A stretch of DNA of 64,000 nucleotides from Petrolisthes cinctipes. Taxonomy: Eukaryota; Arthropoda; Malacostraca; Decapoda; Porcellanidae. Positions 21,200 to 32,517 of this stretch are shown here, one piece after another; the stretch's first letter is position 1; each line of letters begins with the position of its first letter. The notes below the pieces were generated by a model, which searched no databases, was not told where the DNA came from, and was given only the letters and a program-made list of their open reading frames with translations. The position numbers and the translations under genes are program-made. The DNA lies in contig JAWQEG010001325.1 of the NCBI GenBank assembly GCA_033782935.1, positions 496,001-560,000 of the forward strand, written 5' to 3'.

Positions 21200-24100
21200 T
21201 GGCAATTGTTATATCATATGAAAGACGTATCCATATAGTATTTCATGTGGAGTTTTTCCTTTTATTTCCGTGATTTGTAGTGTTCATTGACCGTCATATC
21301 GATGCAGTCTTCCCATGTGGAGGGATTTTCATTGTTTCTGTGCCACGAAGTACTTCTAGTATTTTACGGTTTTGCCGTTTTGTTAACCCATTAGATGCTG
21401 GGAGATATGTTAATACAAACGTTTGCTTAATATAGTAGAAATAAGATACCTTTTATAATATCGGGACATGTATATGGGCATATGAATTTGGTTTTAAATA
21501 TATGTGCACTTACCTTTGCGGTTTTTATCGTAGTGGTGCCGCCACTAAATATCTAGAAAATGGTTAACCATAGGTAATAACTTATTTGTGTCCTGATTCG
21601 AAATTGGAAAGGAAAGTAGATCTATTCCTATTATGTTCCATGATTCGTCCAGGATTAGGGATTCCCGTCATGGAGCAGAGGTCCAAATGTATGGCCTTTA
21701 TCTGCATTGTATGTTTCGCACTGAGCGATATGTATGTGTTTCATCATCTACCCTTAGTTTATGTTAATTGTATATTGTACGGAGAGTGGTCAGATACCTA
21801 TCTCTCCCAGGATGTCCTGCTGCATTATGATATAAGGGTAATTAATACTGAGGGAATTATTATTTGTTGTATCACTATGTGATTGGTTTGTACATCACGT
21901 TTCCTTAGTTTTCTGTAAATAATATTATCATGAAGGGAAAAGTTATTTACGTGACTGGGTAATTCTGGTCCATTATTTTCATCCTCAGTTTTTAATGAAT
22001 ATCTTATTACATTTATCATAGAATCCGTTTGCTAATATTTATGAACCGCATTAAGGTCAAAGTCCATGGGTGTCCTCGGAACTAAAGGACAAGATGACTG
22101 TTTAAGGGATCTACTATTTTATTTAATCGTCCTGGAAGGTAGTTAATATCAATATGCGGGAGAATTTCCTGAATTGTTAGATATTATCTGGCTAATTTTC
22201 CCGTTAGGGTTTGAGGTTATAGTAAGCCAAGGATCGTTTGATAATTCGCGAAAACTTGTAAAGGATAGCCTAATACGATTTTTCTAAAGTACGAAGTGCC
22301 CATACGATTGCTAAAGTTTCCTGTTTTGTTACAGAGTAACGAGTTCCCTGCACATTTAATATTCTCGAAGCATTAACACATACCTGATATAGACCCATAG
22401 CTATCTCTTACATAAATACAGCACCTAAGCCTACTGAAGAAGCATCTGTACACTTGATAAAAGGCGTGAATATTTGGGAACGCAAAAATTGGAGCTGACA
22501 TTACTTAACCTTTAATCATTCAAAGCTCAGCTGTTTTTTTTCTGGCATCCATACAAAATCTCGAGTTGATTATTTAGGGGTTTAGGTACTTGGGAAAAAT
22601 GCTGTACAAAGATTCTATAATAAGAACATAAACTCAAGAATTAATTTATGTTAGTAACATTTATTTGGAATAGTGAATACTCTCATTGCTCGTATTTTAT
22701 CAGATTGTGTATGGAGCACAGTGGCGGTTAATGGATAACCTAAAATTATAATTTTCTGGTAAAGAAAATGACATTTAGACATTTAAAGTTTGAGGCCTAC
22801 CTAATGTAATCTCTGTATAACCTTCTTTATTGTTACTTATAATAAATATACGTTTTTAGAAAATTAATCAAATCGTTTAGATTAGCGATGACTACGTTAT
22901 TAATAAAACCAATACGAAAATTAACCATATGTTGAAATGTGGATGAAGCATTACATAACCCAAATGGTCTACGAATGTATTCATAATAACCATGGGAAGT
23001 ATTAAATGTTGTAATGGGTTGACTTTTATTATTAATGTTACTTGCCAGTTTCCACTGACCAAGGGTTTAAGGTGGAGAATATCATAGGCTTTGTTTGACC
23101 AATGTTAGACAAAACATCTTAAAGGAGGGAGGGGATATTTATCGTTGATTGTAGCATTAATTATTTATCTGTAATCAATTACTGGCCTAAATTCACCATT
23201 ATTTTTTGAAACCAAAAACATTGGGCTGTTAAAAGGGGAGTTAGAATTCTTAATAATGCCTTCATCCATCATTTCATTTATTATTTCGTTTACAACTTTC
23301 TGCCTACTATGAGGTACGGTAGTCTATATGCTCGAGTAAATGGGTTGAGGAGATGTTAGTGTAACGGTATGCTTTATCATGTTGGTTCATCCTAAGGATT
23401 CACCAGGTAGGGCAATCGCATTTCAATATGTGGCTAGTATGGTGATGAGATTATCACGATAAAGTGGAAAATCGCGTCCACTGACAAAATTTCTAAGTTG
23501 CTCCCTTATGTGACTATCACTTTATACCCTTCGGTTAGAACCGATACAATATTTCCTTGTGGTATTTGTCTAACTTCCATCTGTACAGATCACATAGATA
23601 TGTTCCCTTCCTTACATGAATATTGGTAAATGTTTTATTAATATCAGTGAAATTTCCACTGGTTACATTAGTTAAAGTAAATTAATCCCTGGTTATATAT
23701 TATTTTACTGGTTCTATTAAGAATAGAATGGTAGTTTGTGGTTGTACATGAGATGGAAGCTTTACCTTCAATTTATGGACGAAATTTGGAGTTAATATAG
23801 TATTATATGCAGCAATGGCCTTTATGATAATGGAGTTGTTTCCCTCATTTTCAATATGTATAGGGTTAACATTACATGGACTTATATATTGGCCTGGACA
23901 ATCCTGTATTGGAATACATTAATTCCCAAAATGTATTATTTTATGTTTGAGGGTTTATTATTATGGTTTGTTTGATAAGTTATGATATACCTAGTTTATA
24001 ATTTCGTATTATATAGAATTCAATTTGTATATGGTTAGTTCCCTTGTCTAACCGTACAGGAAGGGTTAGTGTCCCTAATACCTTTAATTTATTGCCTGTC

Positions 24101-24330
24101 ATGGTTGACAATTCTATGTCACCTATTCAATCTTGGTTTATAAATGCCGCTGGGGACCTAATTTGCTCAATATGTTAAAGGAATTATCCGATAACAAGGA
24201 AACTGCCGAGCCTGTGTCTATCATTAAGGGTGTGTTACTATGTGATACTAGGTCAGGGAATTATAGTACATTATCGGTAAATGCGACGACAGGGCCTACA
24301 GTTTTATTTTCGGGACGTTTGATGCTATAT
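21200..24330 (-). pseudogene. pol: Decayed pol: protease, RT, RNase H, integrase
   Basis: The protease shows IDTGSAVSLLS near 24230-24200 and continues in another frame (about 24085-23990). RT shows SPFNSPMFLVSKNNGEFRPVIDYR (23255-23185), then a TAA, and later RRPFGLCNASSTFQHMVN (about 22970-22915). The expected YxDD box reads as NLND, so the first catalytic Asp is Asn. RNase H shows FIKCTDASSVGLGAVF (about 22465) and TKQETLAIVWALRT (about 22330). The integrase zinc-binding region shows NAAGHPGRDRYLTTL (about 21825-21780). Stops and frameshifts lie between all domains, so no functional polyprotein is possible. Confidence 0.85.
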
Positions 24331-24408
24331 TAATATTGTGGCGGTCTCGTTTCATACATCATGTTTCGATTGTGCCAGTCCCGTTTCATTCTGTTAAGGA
24401 TCATGCAT

Positions 24409-25137
24409 TCATTTAAAGGAATGCGACTTTGATTCATGTAAATAATTGTATTTATGATTACTTTTCCCTTGATAATTTCCCTTAGTATTATGTAAGTTAT
24501 AACATTCACTGGTAATATGATTATTTTCGTTACAGTGTTTGCAACGTTTTCCCTGTGATTCCCCTTGAGGAGTAGGTGTGGCATCAAAATTAAAATTCTT
24601 CGTACCCATGGATTGAGTAATCTGTAATGCACGATGCATGATACTAGATTCCTTCGAATTTAAAGTTAGAGACCCTGATAGTGCAAGTGATTTTGCTGGT
24701 TCACTTGTAGTTATGTTTTCTGCCTTTGTTATAATCATTCTCTGAACCCATGATAATGAATTATGAATTTTACCATCCCCAAAAACATCAATAAGTGACT
24801 GTCTGAATGTAGCATATGACGTTAAATTCTCTGGATCAGGAAAAGCACTTGTAGTTAACATATAATTGGCTGGACTATCTGGTGCAATATGCTCTCTCAC
24901 GAATCTTATCTTATGTACGTCCTGCTCTATATTAGTTCGGTAAAACACATCCTCCAAATGACGCAAGAAGAGATGAATCCCATATCTTGGATTATCTCCC
25001 GTATAATACTTTAAATAATTTTGGGTGGGTAAGATTCTTACTGTATGCATAGAAGAGGTAGTGGGGTTAGAAGAAGTTGTATGAAGAGCAGAGACATGAA
25101 GAGCAGAGACAGTAGGAGATTGTGGAGGAGTAGCCAT
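24409..25137 (-). CDS. gag: Gag-like capsid/nucleocapsid protein of the LTR element
   Basis: An intact 242-codon ORF begins 0.9 kb inside the 5' LTR. The N-terminal third is Ser/Thr-rich. Residues about 45-160 look like a Ty3/Gypsy capsid region (FLRHLEDVFYRTN and YATFRQSLIDVFGD). A single CCHC zinc knuckle, CKHCNENNHITSEC, lies near residue 205 and is followed by a basic, Asn/His-rich tail. Gag packages element RNA in cytoplasmic particles. Its openness contrasts with the wrecked pol behind it. The end overlaps another open frame, consistent with frameshifting into the protease. Confidence 0.85.
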   Translation of the reverse strand: MATPPQSPTVSALHVSALHTTSSNPTTSSMHTVRILPTQNYLKYYTGDNPRYGIHLFLRHLEDVFYRTNIEQDVHKIRFVREHIAPDSPANYMLTTSAFPDPENLTSYATFRQSLIDVFGDGKIHNSLSWVQRMIITKAENITTSEPAKSLALSGSLTLNSKESSIMHRALQITQSMGTKNFNFDATPTPQGESQGKRCKHCNENNHITSECYNLHNTKGNYQGKSNHKYNYLHESKSHSFK

Positions 25138-26026
25138 TGTTAGAGAAAATACAGGTTAATATAGTATACCAGATCGAGTCTTTAATGGGGGTAAGGTTGG
25201 GGAAGCAGAAGAATGTATTTCGAATGTGTGGGCACCACAAACGAGGCTTAGGGAGGCAGGGAAATCTAGCTTGGAGACTAATGAATCACTATCAGGGATA
25301 TTCGAAGTTAGTTATGATACCTTTGGATTAATGGGGGAAAATATTGTTACTTTGTTTTAATTTGGCATTTCTTTTTCTGTTTTTTTTTTCTTTCTTTCTG
25401 GGCTGTTAATGAGGAACCTAATTCTTTTCTAACATGTTCGTGGACAAGTGAAAAATAATGTTATGTAACATGTAATGTGTACCTACTTTTAGTTGATTCA
25501 AGTTGCAACGAAGATGACGACGAGTTGAAGTCTAGTTGGGGTGTTGTCTGATGAGGCGACGATGTGGTGAAGAGGCGACGTCGGTGGAGAGGCGAAGCGA
25601 TGATTAGTTAGCTCGCACACTAACACACTAACAGTCGTTATTGGAGTGAAGATGATGAACGTTGACTTGCCTTTACGAGAGAATTTACGTAACTAGGCGT
25701 CAGCGCGGAGGTGATGGAGGTCGTGGCGTTGTCCTGACGAGAGCATTTACGCAGGAACGCCGATGTGGTAGTGATGAAGTGATGATTGTTTGTTGTGAAG
25801 TAGATGAGGTCCCCTTGTAGGTCGAGTTGCAGTTTTGGTGAAGCAGGTGCCTCTTGTAGGTGAAGAATTTGTGGTTTATCTCCCTCGTTAGAGGTCGTAA
25901 GATTATACCCACAGAAGAAATTACTTGAGAGAATTTACAAGTAGATTCCTTTAACTTGTCCTTGAACAATGTTAGTCACTGTACTCCCGTGAAGTCTTTA
26001 CCTTGCAATTTGCCTTGTTGCAAAAA

Positions 26027-26037
26027 CACCACTGCCA
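26027..26037 (-). other. Candidate primer-binding site
   Basis: TGGCAGTGGTG on the minus strand lies six bases inside the 5' LTR and begins TGG, as expected for pairing with a tRNA 3' CCA end. The matching tRNA was not identified. Confidence 0.4.
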
Positions 26038-26043
26038 TCAAAT

Positions 26044-26722
26044 GTACCAGTCCTCTAAGGCTTTAACTCGTTCAGGATCTGATACAGTACCTTGTTGTGG
26101 AGTTGTAGTAGTAGTAGTAGTTGTTGTTGTTGTTGTTGTATTAGGTAGCGAGCTCGGCGTTGTGGTGTTCTTAGGTAATTGACTTCACAAGTTTCTTAAG
26201 GCTTAATTTATTAACTATATTCTTATCTCTACACAGGGAATTATATTGATGTGCCTTGTCTGATATTATTGTGTCTCTCTTATGGAGACAGTTTATAGCC
26301 CTTAGGGAGTCAGTGTTAAGTATCCTGAATCCTAGTGTACCTCCTCTGCTTATATACATTTCAAACTCAATAGTTTACAGAAATAGCTAGAGTGACAACT
26401 GTTGCCTGTGAATGGTCAATCTAATTCTGTATGTCTGTCTACTCTTCTCTCCCTTTTTATTCCTTATTCAATTATTCTCCCATTCTCTCTCTCTCTCTCT
26501 CTGAAACTAGAGAGAGGAGGAAGGGGTTAATGGTTTCTGCTATATCCTCTTACCACAACTTGAAGCAGAGAGATGTCATTGGAGACTGGTCAAGCGAGGG
26601 TGACTGTGTGTATGTATGTATGTATGTGGAATCTGAATCTGTCTGTCAGGTCCCGAAAGGCGAGTCACTGCACGTGTTTGTGTGTGTGTATGGAGTGGTG
26701 TGTGTGTGTGTGTGTATGGAGT

Positions 26723-26758
<36 letters not shown>

Positions 26759-26870
26759 GAGAGAGAAGGAAGGAAGGACAGCTGTGCTGGAGTGTCTAAT
26801 ATCTGTCTGACTATTAATGACTTTGCCATCTGATCTGTTGTTCCTTCTAGTCTTTGCTTTTGTCCGTACA
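26044..26870 (-). repeat. 5' LTR (827 bp)
   Basis: Near-identical to 17737-18524. The extra length is mostly an expanded (GT)n with an added GGAGTG interruption. Confidence 0.93.
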
Positions 26871-27168
26871 ACGTCACACTATGATCGTTCGTATCCCAGT
26901 GTTAAATTTAATAAAAATGACGTATTTCTCGGGGACAAGTGCCATAATTATTCACTTTTGGTAATCCATTATAGTGCCAAAAATTAGCAGAAGGTGTGAA
27001 ATAACCCGTGGAAAAACATCATCCTGATCCAACCTTTAGTTACACAGTTATTCTCTAAAAACAGTGCGACACGGGCCCTGAAAGCGTTAGTAGGTATTCC
27101 AAGCACACCTGGATGCTAATTAGTGCTCGTGATTGTTCATTAGGTATACTACCCTCTTCATAGTTTAA

Positions 27169-27277
27169 GGGGGAAGTTTTGTGTTGGTAAATCTGGAGCA
27201 ACTGAATCCTCCAAACTATTCCAAGCAACAGAACACCATTATTTTTGCTCCTCTGGTACCAAAAAAGAATTACCACC
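27169..27277 (-). mobile_element. TTAA-flanked MITE (family 1), internally shortened
   Basis: TTAA GGGGGAAG at the left and TACCACC TTAA at the right. The core GATTCCTCCAAACTATTCC... is present, but about 45 bp of the middle is missing. A fragment of the CAGTCACGAGC MITE lies just before it (27105-27140). Confidence 0.75.
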
Positions 27278-27409
27278 TTAAAATATACTGCCACTAACGC
27301 CAAATGATTCGTGAATGACACTAGAAATAAAACCCCTATCGTACAAAGGTTAATTTAGAGGGAAATGCTCTTGATGGGAAACTGGAGCTCAACTTGATCG
27401 TCCAAACTA

Positions 27410-27660
27410 TTGGTCGATTCCACAGTGGTTTGTTTTGGTTTGTAAGCACGCAAACGAAAGAATGTTAGGCGTGTAAATGACTTATGGGTGAATTATTTAA
27501 TGAATTTGGTGTGTAAACTATGCAGTGATCATCATTATCTAACTGTTGGATAGATTTTGTGAATGTGGATACTCGTCTTTTGGAAAATAATGAAGACTTA
27601 CAAGTGTAGTTGGTTGGGAAGCTAACAAACGAATACCACTGTGAAATCGACCCCATGTCA
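27410..27660 (+). mobile_element. Harbinger-like MITE copy 1 (GATTCCACAGTGG ends)
   Basis: The ends GGTCGATTCCACAGTGGT and ACCACTGTGAAATCGACC are inverted. The interior matches 28757-28997 (reverse) and 29066-29312 (direct), including AAGCACGCAAACGAAAGAATG. Confidence 0.75.
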
Positions 27661-27950
27661 CGAAACAAAACCGTTGTTAATAATTATCATTAAGGGGAGT
27701 AACCTATTGTTGGAAATGGGAAGGCTAATGATTCCTCCAAACTATGCCAGGAAACAAAACCCCTCCATTGGGAATTATACAGGGGATGTGTTTTATAGGT
27801 GAGTCTGGAGGCCTACACTGACTCCAAATTGACCATAAAAGGTTGCTTCCCTTAAGGTGATTATATTGTTTTTCGAGACAGTCTGGTGGAATCAAGAGCT
27901 CTTCAATTAAAAAAAAAAAAAAATCCTCCCCTCAAGAAATTTTTTATTAA

Positions 27951-28092
27951 GGTGGTAATTCTTTTTTGTTACATCGGAGTGCCTTGATTTTTCCAAAGTA
28001 TGCTAGGAAACAGGTCCAGAAGAGCAAAAATAATTGTGTTCTGTTGTTGCTTGGAATAGTTTAGAGAATTCAGTTGCTCCAGATTTACAAAC
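27951..28092 (+). mobile_element. TTAA-MITE family 1, right end truncated
   Basis: Starts after TTAA (27947-27950) with the family core. It runs at about 28078-28092 into the family 2 element. Confidence 0.65.
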
Positions 28093-28241
28093 CCTGTGAT
28101 GTAGCCAGAAAATTGGGTATAAATGAGTCCTTTAAATACTGCCATGAAACACACACACCTATAGGGAAGGAGCTTGTTTCGTGGCATGGTCAGGAGGAAT
28201 CAGAAGCCTCTAATTTTCATACACGATCACAAACAGGATTC
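28078..28241 (+). mobile_element. TTAA-associated element (family 2)
   Basis: Matches the reverse complement of 30520-30669 over about 150 bp, starting CTGTGATGTAG and ending before TTAA. It carries a GGAGGAATC core like family 1 but is otherwise different. Confidence 0.65.
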
Positions 28242-28245
28242 TTAA

Positions 28246-28534
28246 GGGGTGCGGTAATAGGGGGACAGGCTTGGGGGGGGGGTTATGGGGTGTGGGAGTA
28301 GGGGATAGGCTTGGGGGGGTTTTGGGAGGTGCGGGTGTAGGGAGACAGGCTTGGGGGGTATAGAGGTATGTGGAAGTAGGGGAAGTAGGGGGGACAGGCT
28401 TGAGGGGAGTTAGGGGGGTGAGGGAATAGGGGACAGGCTTTCTACCCCCCCCCCAAAAAAAAAAAAAAAAAACTTTCCACCTATTCTCGCACCCCCCAAA
28501 CCCCCCCAAGCCTGTCCCCTACTCCCGCACCCCC
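28246..28534. mobile_element. G-rich TTAA element (family 3) with inverted minisatellite arms
   Basis: TTAA GGGGTGCGG starts the left arm. About 40-bp units of the type GCGGG-AGTAGGGGACAGGCTTGGGG follow in tandem. A C10-A19 turn at 28445-28474 leads into the C-rich reverse arm, ending CGCACCCCC TTAT. Runs of four or more G recur and could form G-quadruplexes. Confidence 0.75.
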
Positions 28535-28540
28535 TTATTT

Positions 28541-28756
28541 AACACTTATCGGAGCAGGGAGAAGCAGATGAAAATGTCCCTCCCCTATATCACTTTCTTT
28601 CTCCTTTTCAAATTTTCATCTGCATTTCCTTTTCTTTTATTTCCTTCGTGTTTGTTGTCCCTCCTCCTTATCACCTTCTCCCTCCTTTTCATTTTTTTAC
28701 CTGTCTCTCCTGTTGTTTTAATTCCTTGTGCTTGTTGTCCCACGTCTTTTATCACC
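28541..28756. other. Pyrimidine-rich stretch with loose tandem repeats
   Basis: Loose repeats of the type TTCCTTxTGCTTGTTGTCC...TTATCACCTTCTCC, with a related piece at 29565-29640. No gene. Confidence 0.5.
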
Positions 28757-28997
28757 TCCTTCCACAGTGGTATTGGTTTGTTAGCTTCCCAACCAACCAC
28801 ACTTGTAAGGCTTCATTATTTTCTAAAAGGTGAGTATCTTTATTCACAAAATCTATTCAAGAGTTTGATAATGATGATCACTGTATAATTTACTCACCAA
28901 ATTCATTAAGTAATTCACCCATAAGGCATTTACACGGCTAACATTCTTTCGTTTGCGTGCTTACAAACCACTACCAACCACTGTGGAATCGACTCAC
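28757..28997 (-). mobile_element. Harbinger-like MITE copy 2
   Basis: Reverse orientation of copies 1 and 3: CCACAGTGGTATTGGTTTG at the left and CCACTGTGGAATCGACTC at the right. Confidence 0.75.
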
Positions 28998-29065
28998 AGT
29001 CAGGGTCTTCCAGTCCTGAGTCGGTCTTAATTCTCTCACCCTCAAATCAACAAATCAATAATCAT

Positions 29066-29312
29066 TTATGGTCAATTCTACAGTGGTTGGTATTGGTGTG
29101 TAAGCACGCAAACGAAAGAATGTTTAAATGACTTATTGGTGAATTATTTAATGAATTTGGTGAGTAAACTATGCAGTGATCATTATTATCTAACTATTGG
29201 ATAGATTTTGTGAATATGGATACTCAGCTTTTGGAATATAATAAAGCCTTACAAGTGTGGTTGGTTGGGAAGCTAACAAACCAATACCACTGTGGAATTG
29301 ACCCTAAGTTAG
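29066..29312 (+). mobile_element. Harbinger-like MITE copy 3
   Basis: The inverted ends TGGTCAATTCTACAGTGG and CCACTGTGGAATTGACCC lie beside TTA on the left and TAA on the right. Three-base TWA duplications are typical of PIF/Harbinger elements. An ORF crossing it is fortuitous. Confidence 0.75.
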
Positions 29313-29445
29313 TCTTCACAGGAATACACACCATATATCCACGTTATCCACAGCAGTTACCACAAATCAATCAGGCTGCCACCATCACTACAAGACAACG
29401 TAAATTATTCTCTCCACCCTGCATTGTAGTGGGTTACGAACACCT

Positions 29446-29565
29446 CCCCAATATCCCTGCTTGTTGTAAAAGGTCACTAACAGGGGCTTGCATTTCACTC
29501 CTAATATCTCCCCAATATCCCTGCTTGTTGTAAAAGGTCACTAACAGGGGTTTTCATTTCTACAA
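29446..29565. repeat. Two-copy 65-bp tandem repeat
   Basis: CTCCCCAATATCCCTGCTTG followed by TTGTAAAAGGTCACTAACAG recurs after 65 bp. Confidence 0.85.
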
Positions 29566-29659
29566 CTGTCTCTTTTTTTATCATCTGTTTCCTTTTGTGC
29601 TTACTGTTCCACTTCTCAATCACCTTCTTCCTTGGGTAACATAAAACCTCGCTGTAGCG

Positions 29660-29975
29660 GGGCCTTTTTTTTTTCTTTTTTTATGTTCCGGCACTGGACA
29701 TAGGCTTCATCAAGCTCGTTACCATGGCCCAGGTCAACTGCTACTCACATACACACGTCACGACTTCCGTGGGAGGGAAGTGAGGGTAATTCCCAAATAC
29801 TGCAGCTGTTATGGTACCAGCGTGGGTGTTTTACGACGTTCGGTGCCCTTATAGTTAGTGCCTGACATTCAAATCGAAAGAGTAATTATTCTCAGGCCCT
29901 CACCTGAGAAGATCGAATCTCCCGACCTATAGGTTACGAGTCCAGAACACTAACCACTCGGCCACCTCCCCTACT
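29660..29975 (-). mobile_element. tRNA-derived SINE
   Basis: The minus-strand head GGAGGTGGCCGAGTGGTTAG is followed by a 3' half with GATTCGATC, giving tRNA-like A-box and B-box promoters for RNA polymerase III. A non-tRNA body of about 230 bp follows, with an A-rich tail (poly-T at 29669-29690 on the plus strand). No CCA end or full cloverleaf, so this is not a tRNA gene. Confidence 0.75.
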
Positions 29976-29979
29976 CATC

Positions 29980-30357
29980 AATCAATCAATCCAGTTCCTC
30001 AGAACACACACACAGTCCTCACTATGGTTTATTAATCTCACCACTATCAGTACATCTTTCACCCATAACGAAATATACCAATGCAATTCACAAATCCCTA
30101 CAATATCGATAATTTATCAACCCAACTAAAAATGGAGTCCACACTACGAGAAGCAAATAGACACTGCGCTCTGAATTAAGGTCCCCAGTGAAAGAGTCGA
30201 AAACTCGTTGGGTATTGGTTACAATTAGACTCAAATACTGAAGTATCACACAGTTTTCTTACTTGTCCACAGAAATTGTATAACCAGTAATATTTTGTTT
30301 GTGGGAACGATATTTCATAGTTCATTCTCTAAGTCCCTTCAAACGCTGGTACTGTAT
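29980..30357. other. Stretch without a recognised gene
   Basis: Short AT-rich sequence between the SINE and the next MITE. Nothing recognised. Confidence 0.4.
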
Positions 30358-30361
30358 TTAA

Positions 30362-30515
30362 GGGGGAAGTTTTGTGTAGGTAAATCTGGAGCAACTCAAT
30401 CCTCCAAACTATTCTAAACAACAGAACACCATTATTTTTGCTCTTCTGGTCCTGTTTCCTAGCATACTTTGGAGGAATCAAGGCACTCCAATGTAAGAAA
30501 AAAAAAATTACCACC
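30362..30515 (-). mobile_element. TTAA-flanked MITE (family 1)
   Basis: TTAA at 30358-30361 and 30516-30519, ends GGGGGAAG and TACCACC, full foldback core. Confidence 0.8.
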
Positions 30516-30519
30516 TTAA

Positions 30520-30669
30520 GGACCCTGTGATCACGTATGAGAATTGGAGACTTCTGATTCCTCCCGACTAGGCCACGAAACAAGTTCCTTCCATATGGGT
30601 GTGTGTGTTTTGTGGCAATGTTTGAAGGACTCATTTACCTCTAATTTCCTGACTACATCACAGGAGCCC
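30520..30669 (-). mobile_element. TTAA-associated element (family 2), reverse copy
   Basis: Reverse complement of 28078-28241. TTAA lies at both ends (30516-30519, 30670-30673), each shared with a neighbouring element. Confidence 0.7.
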
Positions 30670-30673
30670 TTAA

Positions 30674-30778
30674 GGGGGTGCGGGAGTAGGGGACAGGCTT
30701 GGGGAGGGTTTGGGGGGTGCAGGAATAGGGGGACAGGTTTGAGGTGGGTTTGGGGGGTGCGGGAATAGGGGGATAGGC
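30674..30778 (+). mobile_element. Left arm of a G-rich TTAA element split by a retroelement
   Basis: TTAA GGGGGTGCGGGAGTAGGGG begins three tandem units of the family 3 type. The partner C-rich arm is at 36906-37036 and ends in CCCCC TTAA. Confidence 0.7.
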
Positions 30779-30966
30779 TTTTTTTTTTTTTATTAATTGA
30801 GCCGTAGCCTCAATCAACAGGCGGGCAACAATACATACGGGTAGGCGGGACCCATGAGAATCCAATGACTACAACCACACATACACACGCACACACTCAC
30901 ACACACACATCACGAAAACATAACAGAATGGAGCACAAGCATACAGACAAATATTTACATTATGAC

Positions 30967-32517
30967 CTATTTAAATCCACCAAAACGAGGGTGGCGTACC
31001 AGAAGTTCCTCCAGAACCTGATGGTTCAGCAGGTGTCGACAAACCACATCAAGTGGCAGGCACCGGGGCAGCAAGTGTCGGACAGTGGGGCAGGCCAGGC
31101 AATAGTGCTCTATAGTGTTAGCACGAGGCGCTCGACACAAGCGACACTCAGTGAAGGGAGGCTCACCCTGCATCCCAGCAACCTGCAACGGTGGCCAGTA
31201 GCAAAGCCTCAAACGAGTAGAGACTACATTGTGCATCCGAACCATGAGGCCTCGACGACGGTAGGAATATTTGTGACGGCAGACAGACTCGTAATGGGTG
31301 ATGGAGATGCTGAAGGGCCTCTCTGCATCCCTGCGTCGCCGTACAGGGAGGAGAGCGGCGGAGCGGACTTTAGAGAGGTAACATGTCTGGGAGAGAGGAC
31401 GTCCAACACCACGAGGAGGCAGATGGCAGGCTTCCTTTGCGAGTCTGTCAACTGTACCATTGTGATGTAAACCTACATGGGATGGCACCCACAAAAATTT
31501 AACAGTCAAGTTACGATGACACAATAAGGACAAAAACGATAAAATCTGCTGAATAACAGTAGAGTGTGTGGGCTGAACACTAGAGAGGGAATGAAGGGCA
31601 GGTTTGGAGTCACAAAAAATGGCAGCATTCACTCCACGTTGACAAACAAGACTAACAGCATCCAGAATGGCATACAGTTCACACAATGTTGAGCTAGAGT
31701 GGTTACAGAGACGACGGCCAACCCAGCCCCCTGGAGGTGACTCCATGTCAGGTGAGAAAACGGCACAACCTACTGTACCATCCACTTGCAATGAGCCATC
31801 AGTGTAGAGGCAGTATGGATCTGTGATGGAGGACGTCACTATTTCTATGTGTTCCAGAGCCAACTGCCGCTGTAGAGAAGGTAGTTCCGACTTGGAAGTA
31901 GGTGTGAAGCTCACATCAGGTGTTGGTAGCATCCACGGAGGGGGCCCTGGGGGGACGTCTGCCACCATTATATCTATATTAAGACTACGGAGCATAGAGG
32001 AAACAGACCTTATAAGAGTACATCCAGCAGGCAGTATGGGAGGGACCGGGTAGTTTGGTCTAAGAGAAGTCCTGCCTAACTGAGAGTAATGGGGTGAAAG
32101 ATGTGGGAAATGGAGGCACTTGACAGTGAAGCAAGTAACACTAGAATAAATTATCTCCACGAACGGGGGAAGACGCAACTCACGCTGCATGTTCACTATC
32201 CTGGTCGACATTGGACAACCGAGAATTATTCTCATTGCTCTATTCTGAAATTTTTCTAAAGTTTCCAGAGTAGCCCTAGGAAGTTGAATCAAAGCAGGGG
32301 AGAGGTAATCAACAACTGAACGGATAAAAGCAATATAGAAGGTTCTGGTTACTGGGATGGAGATGCCCGAGGAGTTGTTAGATAGCCATTGAAGTGGTGT
32401 AAGTCGTCGCTGGAGACGACCCAATAAGTCCTGGACAATGGGATGGTCTTGAGGTCTGGCAAGGGTAATCAGCCAAATATTGACTGGCGCACCCAGATAG
32501 TGATACTGGGAACACAA
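30967..32517 (-). pseudogene. ORF2 C-terminal part: RT thumb, RNase H and zinc motif (516 codons)
   Basis: RNase H catalytic residues are all present: D240 (YTDGS), E280 (CELYAI), D303 (FCDSKPAL) and D357 (VDRLAKEA), with H347 in WVPSHVG. A C-terminal zinc-type motif has C458, C461, H471 and C476. Residues 36-110 retain the thumb stretch (LQRRLTPLQWLSNNSSG onward) that both plus-strand copies have lost. It is joined to the upstream RT frame by a frameshift caused by an approximately 50-bp deletion near 32541. Confidence 0.88.

Larger units (their letters stand above)
17737..26870 (-). mobile_element. Ty3/Gypsy-type LTR retrotransposon, 9.1 kb, minus strand
   Basis: Two direct LTRs (17737-18524 and 26044-26870) start TGTAC and end GTACA. 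They are flanked by the 4-bp duplication ACGT (17733-17736 and 26871-26874). On the minus strand the internal order is gag, protease, reverse transcriptase, RNase H, integrase and an env-position ORF, which is the Ty3/Gypsy order. The LTRs differ by only about six substitutions plus microsatellite length, suggesting recent insertion. The pol region nevertheless carries many stops, frameshifts and a damaged active site. Confidence 0.93.

Noticed and set aside
28210..28509. Pro-rich 99-codon minus-strand ORF
   Set aside because: Translation of the G-rich minisatellite element.
29210..29533. 107-codon plus-strand ORF
   Set aside because: Crosses the end of a MITE and a 65-bp tandem repeat; fortuitous.
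29900..29975. tRNA gene
   Set aside because: tRNA-like head continues into a SINE body and lacks a complete cloverleaf.
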